From Candidatus Rokuibacteriota bacterium (GTDB lineage: Bacteria; Methylomirabilota; Methylomirabilia; Rokubacteriales; CSP1-6), in contig QHRT01000010.1 in assembly GCA_003220195.1 (NCBI GenBank), forward strand, positions 1 to 14,063: a stretch of 14,063 nt of DNA. Direction: 5' to 3'. The notes beneath the pieces were generated by a model, which did not search any database, was not told the DNA's origin, and saw nothing but the letters and a program-made list of their open reading frames with translations. Made by a program: the position numbers and the translations under genes. The stretch's first letter is position 1. Each line of letters starts with the position of its first letter. Positions 1-4,752 of the stretch are shown piece after piece.

Positions 1-459
1 CGCATCCGGCGTCTCGGCGCCGTCGTCACCACGAACCCGATCAGCTATCTCTGGCGTTCGGCGGCGGACGAGCTGTCGCGGATCGGCGGCGTGGCCGACA
101 CGCTCTTGCCTCACCGGTCGCTCGTGCGCGCCCGGGTCCCGGTGGCGCTCGCCACCGACAACAAGCCGCCCGATCCGTGGCTCGCGTTCCGCGCCGTCGT
201 GGCGCGTCAGGACATGGATTCGGGCGCCGTGCTGGGCCCCGCCGAGCGACTGTCGCGGCGCGACGCGCTCCGCGCGCTCACCGTCGCCGGCGCGTGGCTC
301 ACGTTCGCTGAACACGAAGGCGGGGTTCTGGCCGTCGGTCGTCGCGCCGACCTCGCGGTGCTCGACCGTGATCCACTGTCGGTCCCGATCGAAGAGCTGT
401 CGAGTCTGTCGTGTCGACTGACGATGGTCGGAGGCCGGATGGTTCACGGAGACGCCTGA
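1..459 (+). CDS. amidohydrolase family protein, C-terminal part (5' end outside window)
   Basis: The frame is open from base 1 to a TGA at 457-459, giving 152 residues with no start in the window, so the gene enters from the left. Seen: a TDNKPPDPW stretch (about residues 54-62), a Thr/Ala-rich helix (ALRALTVAGAWL), then GVLAVGRRADLAVLDRDPL and a final TMVGGRMVHGDA. In YtcJ-like amidohydrolases (amidohydrolase_3) the ending GxLxxGxxADLxVLdxDP...T.vgGrvv is the conserved C-terminal beta-sandwich strand, and the Asp of the TDN motif belongs to the metal-dependent active site. The His-rich N-terminal metal motif lies outside the window, so the substrate (an amide, cyclic amide or similar) cannot be told. 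The gene ends 73 bp before ubiD. It may be functionally unrelated, or part of the same catabolic locus. Confidence 0.85.
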   Translation, partial: RIRRLGAVVTTNPISYLWRSAADELSRIGGVADTLLPHRSLVRARVPVALATDNKPPDPWLAFRAVVARQDMDSGAVLGPAERLSRRDALRALTVAGAWLTFAEHEGGVLAVGRRADLAVLDRDPLSVPIEELSSLSCRLTMVGGRMVHGDA

Positions 460-483
460 GCGCGCCGCATCATGAATCCACGT

Positions 484-489
484 TAGAAT
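484..489 (+). promoter_or_regulatory. possible -10 element for the ubiD-ubiX-ubiD operon
   Basis: TAGAAT (five of six matches to TATAAT) lies in the 73-bp gap between the amidohydrolase and ubiD, about 45 bp before the ATG. No recognisable -35 sits 16-18 bp upstream, so this is a weak call. Confidence 0.3.
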
Positions 490-515
490 CCGTCCGTTCC
501 CGAGTCCGTCCTCCA

Positions 516-521
516 GAGGAG
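516..521 (+). promoter_or_regulatory. ribosome binding site of ubiD (GAGGAG)
   Basis: GAGGAG lies 11 bp before the ATG at 533. The next in-frame ATG, at 542, would be 20 bp away, so the site favours the start at 533 (MGFMDLREW) over the shorter start. Confidence 0.55.
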
Positions 522-532
522 AACCGGCATCG

Positions 533-1252
533 ATGGGATTCATGGACCTGCGCGAATGGATCGGCCGCCTCGACAAGGAAGGCGAGGTTCGCCGTGTCAC
601 TGCGGAGGTCGACTGGGACCGCGAGCTCGGCGCGATCGCCCGTCGCGTGCTGGAAAAGAAGGGGCCGGCGCTGCTCTTCGAGAAGATCCGCGGGTATCGC
701 GAAGGGCGATGCACGAAGGTCTTCACCGGGAGCCTCGGCCATCGCGCGCGACTCGCGCTGGCGCTCGGCTTTTCCCGCGACACCGGCAACGCCGAGCTGG
801 TCCAGTACGTGATGCAGAAGAATCGCGAGCGCGTCCCTCCGGTCGTCGTGCGCGGCGGCCCCGTGAAAGAGAAGGTGCTCACCGGCGCCGACGTCGACCA
901 GACGGCGTTTCCCGTCCCGAAGTGGAATTACCGGGAAGGCGGCCGGTACGTCCACACGTTCTCGGGGATCGTGACGCGCGATCCCGAGACTCGCGTGATG
1001 AACGTCGGGATGTACCGCGGCATGATCGGGCAGCGCGACACGACCCCGATGCTGCTGATCAAGGGCGGACAGCACTGGGGCGTCCACTACGCGAAGTACG
1101 CGGCGCGCGGGGAGCCGATGCCCGTCGCCTGCGTGATTGGCGGGGATCCGATCATGCCGTTCCTCGCGGGGTCACCGATTCCGGCCGGGATGTGCGAGTG
1201 GGACGTGATGGGCGCGTATCGCGGCGAGCCGGCCGAGCTGGTCCGCTGCTAG
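533..1252 (+). CDS. ubiD: UbiD family decarboxylase, N-terminal part (cut by in-frame amber at codon 240)
   Basis: UbiD enzymes (de)carboxylate aromatic or unsaturated acids using prenylated FMN (prFMN). This reading frame supplies the N-terminal and cofactor/metal parts: MDLREWIGRLDKEGEVRRV at the start, MNVGMYR at 156-162 (Asn157 as metal ligand, Arg162 as catalytic Arg), GGQHWGVHY with His181, and CEWDVMGAYRGEP with Glu222. These correspond to the known N/H/E metal ligands and the Arg of Fdc1/UbiD. A TAG at 1250-1252 ends it after ELVRC. The next codons, in the same frame, continue the protein without loss (TVELEVPANAEIVFEG). Reading through gives 496 positions, close to the 497 aa of E. 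coli UbiD. The truncated 239-aa product lacks both catalytic glutamates and should be inactive. Either this is a nonsense-mutated gene, or TAG is a sequencing error or is suppressed. Confidence 0.9.
   Translation: MGFMDLREWIGRLDKEGEVRRVTAEVDWDRELGAIARRVLEKKGPALLFEKIRGYREGRCTKVFTGSLGHRARLALALGFSRDTGNAELVQYVMQKNRERVPPVVVRGGPVKEKVLTGADVDQTAFPVPKWNYREGGRYVHTFSGIVTRDPETRVMNVGMYRGMIGQRDTTPMLLIKGGQHWGVHYAKYAARGEPMPVACVIGGDPIMPFLAGSPIPAGMCEWDVMGAYRGEPAELVRC
1250..1252 (+). other. in-frame amber (TAG) interrupting ubiD
   Basis: The TAG sits between two halves that share one frame and together form a complete UbiD. The equivalent position in the second UbiD of this window is Glu (PCETIDL), and Lys or Glu would fit the family, so one base change (AAG or GAG to TAG) explains it. 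TAG also ends the kinase-BON gene and htrA here, so general recoding of TAG is unlikely. Confidence 0.9.
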
Positions 1253-1255
1253 ACC

Positions 1256-2023
1256 GTGGAACTCGAGGTGCCGGCGAACGCGGAGATCGTCTTCGAGGGA
1301 TTCATCAGCGACGATCCCGCGACGTACGAGCTCGAAGGCCCGTTCGGGGAGTTCACCGGCTACGTGTCCGACCTCCCCACGCCGCGACCGACGATGAAGA
1401 TCACCTGCATCACGCATCGCAGCGATCCCATCTTCAACGGCTCGCTCGAAGGGACTCTGCCGGGGTCGTATAGCGAGAACAGCGTGATGTCGTCGGTCCA
1501 GCGCGCCGCGATCGCCTGGAACATCCTGACGACCGCCGGCATTCCCGGCATCCGCGACGTGCACGTGCACCCGATCACGAACGGCGTCAACATCTGCGTC
1601 CAGATCAAGAAGCACTACCAGGGGCAGCCGAAGCAGATCGCGGCGGCGCTCTGGGGCGCCGCCGCGGCGCAGTATCGCTACAAGCACGTCTACGTCGTCG
1701 AAGAGGACATCGACGTCTCGTCGTACGAGCAGATCGACTGGGCGCTGGCTCACCGCATGAACGCCGGCGAGGGCGGCATCGTGATCTTCCCCGGCACCTT
1801 CGGGTCTCCGATCGATCCGTCGACCCCGCTCGAAGATCGCGACGTCGCCCAGCTCGGCTCCGGCCTCTGGAACCGCGTGCTCTTCGACGCCACGCGGAAC
1901 TGGAAATTCGCCCGTCGTCGGGAGTGGGACGGCGAGCGCTTCCCGCCGACCGTGCGGCCGGCGGCGGAGGACGAAGAGCGCGTGCGCGCGCGATGGGACG
2001 AGCTCGGGCTCGGGGATCTCTGA
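1256..2023 (+). CDS. ubiD: UbiD family decarboxylase, C-terminal part (continuation after amber)
   Basis: This is the same frame as the upstream ubiD half, resuming one codon after the TAG. GTG at 1256 is the first possible start, but no ribosome binding site precedes it, so independent translation is doubtful. Seen: VPANAEIVFEG, then LEGPFGEFTGY, which carries the two catalytic glutamates of the UbiD Glu-Arg-Glu network (268 and 273 in read-through numbering). Next come TCITHRSDPIFNGSLEG, EDIDVSSYEQIDWALAHRMN and the family-typical C-terminus. There are no further stops or frameshifts, and codon choice looks like the rest of the window, so the lesion is recent or artefactual. It ends at TGA 2021-2023, whose last A is the first base of the ubiX ATG, implying translational coupling. 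Confidence 0.88.
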   Translation: MELEVPANAEIVFEGFISDDPATYELEGPFGEFTGYVSDLPTPRPTMKITCITHRSDPIFNGSLEGTLPGSYSENSVMSSVQRAAIAWNILTTAGIPGIRDVHVHPITNGVNICVQIKKHYQGQPKQIAAALWGAAAAQYRYKHVYVVEEDIDVSSYEQIDWALAHRMNAGEGGIVIFPGTFGSPIDPSTPLEDRDVAQLGSGLWNRVLFDATRNWKFARRREWDGERFPPTVRPAAEDEERVRARWDELGLGDL

Positions 2024-2715
2024 TGACCGCGAAGACAGGCGCGCCGCGACGACTGATCGTCGGAATCTCGGGCGCGTCGGGCGTGATCTACGGGATTCGC
2101 CTACTCGAAGTGCTGCGCGGCTACCCGGCGCTCGAGACGCACCTGGTCCTCACGAAGCCCGCCGAGCGGACCATCGTCGAGGAGACGAGCTACCGCGTCG
2201 CCGACGTCAAGGTGATGGCGAGCGTGGTGCACACGATCACGGACATCGGCGCGAGCATCGCCAGCGGTTCGTTCCGCACGATCGGCATGGTCGTCGCGCC
2301 GTGCTCGATCCACACCGTGTCGGCGATCGCCTACTGTCTCACCGACAACCTTCTGACGCGCGCCGCGGACGTGGTGCTGAAGGAAGGGCGGAAACTGGTG
2401 CTGGTCGTCCGCGAGACCCCTCTTCACACCGGACACCTGAAGAGCATGCTCGCCGCGTCCGAGGCCGGCGCGGTCATCCTGCCGCCCGTGCCCGCGTTCT
2501 ACAACCAGCCGAAGACGCTCGAGCAGGTGATCGATCACACGGTCGGACGCGTGCTGGACCGCTTCGACATCGAGCACGATCTGTCTCCACGCTGGGGGGA
2601 AAATCTTTCGGAGGGGGCCTCGACGGCCCCGCCGGGCGCTTCCGAGCGCCCCTCCGAGGCCTCCCCCCAGCGCAGGATTGCGCGGGCAAAGGCCGCGCCC
2701 GAAACGCGGACATGA
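2023..2715 (+). CDS. ubiX: UbiX family flavin prenyltransferase with unusual C-terminal tail
   Basis: UbiX joins a dimethylallyl group to FMN to make prFMN, the cofactor of UbiD enzymes. Seen: the flavin-binding GISGASG (14-20), VVAPCSIHTVSAIA (about 90-103), the RETPLHTGHL motif (130-139) and PPVPAFYNQPKTLEQ (155-168). Start ATG 2023 overlaps the ubiD stop (TGATG), and the stop overlaps the next gene (ATGA, 2712-2715), so all three are one transcript. Family members usually end soon after the helix matching DRFDIEH (about 190 residues). Here roughly 40 more low-complexity residues follow (Ser/Pro/Ala, then Arg/Ala), encoded by a strong palindrome (2590-2672). The core looks complete and active. 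The tail is probably disordered and repeat-derived. Confidence 0.93.
   Translation: MTAKTGAPRRLIVGISGASGVIYGIRLLEVLRGYPALETHLVLTKPAERTIVEETSYRVADVKVMASVVHTITDIGASIASGSFRTIGMVVAPCSIHTVSAIAYCLTDNLLTRAADVVLKEGRKLVLVVRETPLHTGHLKSMLAASEAGAVILPPVPAFYNQPKTLEQVIDHTVGRVLDRFDIEHDLSPRWGENLSEGASTAPPGASERPSEASPQRRIARAKAAPETRT
2590..2672. repeat. nested GC-rich palindrome inside the ubiX 3' coding end
   Basis: Three nested inverted repeats are visible: CGCTGGGGGG (2590-2599) with CCCCCCAGCG (2663-2672); TCGGAGGGG (2608-2616) with CCCCTCCGA (2649-2657); and a centre GGGCGCT-TCCG-AGCGCCC (2634-2651). The arms are perfect. This looks like a palindromic intergenic repeat captured by the reading frame. It could also fold in mRNA just before the start of the next gene. 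Confidence 0.75.
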
Positions 2716-4103
2716 CGATGGTCAGAGATCAATCGAGACAGAGTCTGCGGACTTTCGTCGACGAGTTCGCGGGTGCGCACCCGTCAGACGTCGTTCGCGT
2801 CAAGGAGGAGGTGGGGCTCGACTACGATTTGCAGGCCGTCGTGCTCGAGCTCGAGAGACGGCGCCGGTTTCCGCTGCTGCTCTTCGAGCGCGTGCGGGGA
2901 TCCGAGACGCCGATCGTCGCGAACGTGATGGCGAGCCGGCGCGGCCTCGCGTTCGCGCTGTCGGTCGACGAGCCCGGACTCCCGGACACGTATGCGCGGC
3001 GGCTCAAGGAGCCGATCAAGCCGATCGTCTTGCCCGCCGCTCCGTGTCCGGTGCGCGTCGTCCGTGGCGCCGACGTCGACCTCGGGACGCTCCCGATCCC
3101 GCTCTACTATCCGGGTGACGCGGGCCGCTATCTGACCGCCGGCCTCACCGTGGCGCGCGATCCCGACACCGGCGTCGAAACCGCCGGGTATCACCGCTAT
3201 CAGGTGAAGGGCCGCGACCGGATGGGCGTGAGCCTCCATTCACGACGCCGCATGTTCGAGTATCAGCGTCGCGCCGAAGCGCGCGGCGACAATCTTCCGT
3301 GCGCGGTCGTGCTCGGCCTCCATCCGGCGATCGGCATGGGCTCGCTCGCGTATCCGGCGCCGGAGATTTCGAAGCTCGAGGTGGCAGGCGGACTCTTCGC
3401 CGAGCCGCTCGAGGTGCGCCCGTGCGAGACGATCGATCTGGCGGTGCCCGCATGGGCGGAGATCGTGATCGAAGGCGAAATTCTCGCCGGCGCGCGGGAG
3501 CCCGAAGGGCCGTTCGGGGAGTTCACCGGGTACTTTTCCCGACGCAGCACCGAGCACGTGTTCCTCGCGCGGGCCATCGTGATGCGCGAGGGAGCCTGGT
3601 TCCAGTCGATCGCGTCGGGTCGCGCTCCGGACCACATCCTGCCGCTCGGCGTCCTGCGCGAGGCCGAGATCCTGAACGCGGTGCGGCGCGTGATTCCGAA
3701 CGTCCGCGCGGTCCACGTGCCGACGTCGGGTGGCGCCTCGTTCACCGCGTACGTGTCGATCGCGCAGACGCGACCGGGCGAAGCCAAGCACGCGATCCCG
3801 ATCGTGCTCGGCGTCGATCACTATCTGAAGCTGGTCGTCGTCGTCGACGACGACATCGACGTGTTCGACGAGTCCGACGTGCTCTGGGCCATCGCGACCC
3901 GGATGCAGGCCGACCGCGACCTCGTCGTCATCGGCGGAAGTCTCGGCGCGATGCTCGATCCGTCGGCGAGCGCGGATGGCGTCACCGCGAAGCTCGGCAT
4001 CGACGCGACACGGCCGTTCGGGCAGGCGTTCGCCGACAAGCTCGTGATGAGTCCCGAGCGGCACGCCTGGGCTCGGGATCTGGTGGATCGGCTCGGCTCG
4101 TAA
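2712..4103 (+). CDS. UbiD family decarboxylase-like protein lacking apparent metal ligands
   Basis: 463 aa, a divergent UbiD homologue. It starts at ATG 2712 (overlapping the ubiX stop); ATG 2718 is an alternative. Seen: N-terminal FVDEF...DVVRVKEEVGLDYDL, FPLLLFERVRG, RGADVDLGTLPIPLYYPGDAGRY, then GYHRYQ with Arg162, PAWAEIVIEG, and EPEGPFGEFTGYFS with Glu265 and Glu270. The catalytic Arg-Glu-Glu set is therefore present. By hand alignment with the first UbiD here, the three metal ligands Asn157/His181/Glu222 become Thr157/Arg180/Lys221, so metal-assisted prFMN binding may be altered. Some UbiD-type carboxylases (for example phenylphosphate carboxylase) combine two UbiD homologues, and this protein may be a partner subunit. 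The substrate is unknown. Ends with TAA 4101-4103. Confidence 0.88.
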   Translation: MTMVRDQSRQSLRTFVDEFAGAHPSDVVRVKEEVGLDYDLQAVVLELERRRRFPLLLFERVRGSETPIVANVMASRRGLAFALSVDEPGLPDTYARRLKEPIKPIVLPAAPCPVRVVRGADVDLGTLPIPLYYPGDAGRYLTAGLTVARDPDTGVETAGYHRYQVKGRDRMGVSLHSRRRMFEYQRRAEARGDNLPCAVVLGLHPAIGMGSLAYPAPEISKLEVAGGLFAEPLEVRPCETIDLAVPAWAEIVIEGEILAGAREPEGPFGEFTGYFSRRSTEHVFLARAIVMREGAWFQSIASGRAPDHILPLGVLREAEILNAVRRVIPNVRAVHVPTSGGASFTAYVSIAQTRPGEAKHAIPIVLGVDHYLKLVVVVDDDIDVFDESDVLWAIATRMQADRDLVVIGGSLGAMLDPSASADGVTAKLGIDATRPFGQAFADKLVMSPERHAWARDLVDRLGS

Positions 4104-4145
4104 ATTTTTTCCCATTCTCCCGGCCGCTCGACACGGAAATTTTTT
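4102..4145 (+). repeat. two copies of AAATTTTTT upstream of the sigma-54-like promoter
   Basis: AAATTTTTT occurs at 4102-4110 and 4137-4145, 35 bp apart, each soon followed by CCCA. These are the most A/T-rich tracts in a very GC-rich window. They lie about 40 and 75 bp upstream of the -24 element, where bending proteins or activators of sigma-54 promoters often act. The first copy overlaps the TAA stop and could also serve as a T-tract, but no stem precedes it. Confidence 0.5.
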
Positions 4146-4185
4146 ACCCACCCGCGCTAACTTCCTGCCGGGTTTTCCGAGTGCC

Positions 4186-4201
4186 TGGCAACCCGTTTGC
4201 T
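4186..4201 (+). promoter_or_regulatory. sigma-54 (RpoN) type -24/-12 promoter
   Basis: TGGCAACCCGTTTGCT matches the consensus TGGCAC-N5-TTGC(A/T) with one mismatch. The GG and GC dinucleotides have the required 10 bases between them. The expected transcript start (about 4211) lies just before the GGAGG at 4214-4218 and the ATG at 4227, so position and orientation fit. Confidence 0.6.
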
Positions 4202-4213
4202 GTCCACCAACCC

Positions 4214-4218
4214 GGAGG
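4214..4218 (+). promoter_or_regulatory. ribosome binding site GGAGG deciding the start at 4227
   Basis: A full GGAGG lies 8 bp before ATG 4227. It excludes the longer in-frame TTG start at 4197, which overlaps the sigma-54-like element. Confidence 0.75.
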
Positions 4219-4226
4219 ATGCCGTC

Positions 4227-4574
4227 ATGAAACTCCAGGGCTACCCACAGATCGTGATCACCATGCTCGCGATCATCTTGATCCCGGTTGCCGTGTGGGC
4301 GCAGGGCACGCCGCCACCAGCGGCGCCAGCGACGCCGGCCGGGTCCGGGGCGGCGTCGAGCGGCGCCGGCGCGGGCATGGTGATCGGCGTCGTGCTCGCG
4401 TTGCTGATCGTGGTCGGCATCGGCGTCAAGATGTACGACCTGAAGCGCAAGCGCGAAGCCGAAGCCGTTCACCTGCAGGCGCAGGTCTCGGACGCGCTGC
4501 TGCGCGAGCAGGCGCTGTTGCTCGCCGGCGACGATCGACGTCGCGGGGCAGGTGCCGACACCGGAGCTCCGTGA
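4227..4574 (+). CDS. small exported/membrane protein, BON-like domain broken by a frameshift
   Basis: 115 aa as read. Residues 1-26 form a signal peptide (MKLQGYPQ, hydrophobic core ITMLAIILIPVAVWA, cut before Q). A Pro/Ala/Gly/Ser linker (27-50), a second hydrophobic span (MVIGVVLALLIVVGIGV, 51-67), a basic stop (DLKRKREAE) and a helix (VHLQAQVSDALLREQALLLAG) follow. The frame then turns into Arg/Gly-rich nonsense and stops at 4572-4574. The frame entered at about 4528 instead encodes a BON-like continuation to 4680, so the native product is probably about 150 aa. BON domains are thought to bind phospholipid or glycan surfaces. The gene appears to be controlled by the sigma-54-like promoter just upstream and is probably expressed on its own. 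Confidence 0.7.
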   Translation: MKLQGYPQIVITMLAIILIPVAVWAQGTPPPAAPATPAGSGAASSGAGAGMVIGVVLALLIVVGIGVKMYDLKRKREAEAVHLQAQVSDALLREQALLLAGDDRRRGAGADTGAP

Positions 4575-4680
4575 AACCGCGATCCGGATCATCCGCAGCG
4601 AGGCCGCGCGGATCCGGCAGGACTTCGAGATCGAGGACCGGCTGACGGTCGTGCCGACCATGGCCACGCGGGTCGCCTGA
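4528..4680 (+). pseudogene. out-of-frame C-terminal BON-like remainder of the preceding gene
   Basis: In the frame one base ahead of the upstream ORF, the sequence reads ATIDVAGQVPTPELRET, then AIRIIRSEAARIRQDF and EIEDRLTVVPTMATRVA, with TGA at 4678-4680. The pattern beta-strand V-x-G-x-V, helix, then D-R-L-T-V-V-P is BON-like and joins naturally to the helix SDALLREQALL upstream. No start or ribosome binding site of its own is visible. A two-base deletion (one GC of a GCGC) or a one-base insertion near 4525-4531 would explain the break. Confidence 0.6.
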
Positions 4681-4752
4681 GCGGAGACGACCACCAGCTG
4701 ACGGATTTATCCCGGGCCATGTCCCGGGCCCCCTGCGCTACTCTGTCGGGCG

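Noticed and set aside
1250..1252. Amber read as pyrrolysine or general TAG recoding
   Set aside because: TAG terminates two other convincing genes here (8635-8637 and 8701-8703), and no pyl genes or special downstream element are visible. Local suppression remains possible but unsupported.
533..4103. Assigning the ubiD/ubiX genes to ubiquinone biosynthesis
   Set aside because: No other ubi genes are present, there are two UbiD paralogues, and UbiD/UbiX act on many aromatic acids, so the pathway cannot be named.
3240..4694. 484-residue minus-strand frame opposite the second ubiD-like gene
   Set aside because: His/Asp/Arg-rich, low-complexity reading typical of the complement of GC-rich coding DNA; the plus strand encodes a clear UbiD homologue.
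4711..4728. CCCGGG...CCCGGG hairpin as a terminator of the BON-like gene
   Set aside because: Only six base pairs, CCCGGG is self-complementary by itself, and no T-tract follows.
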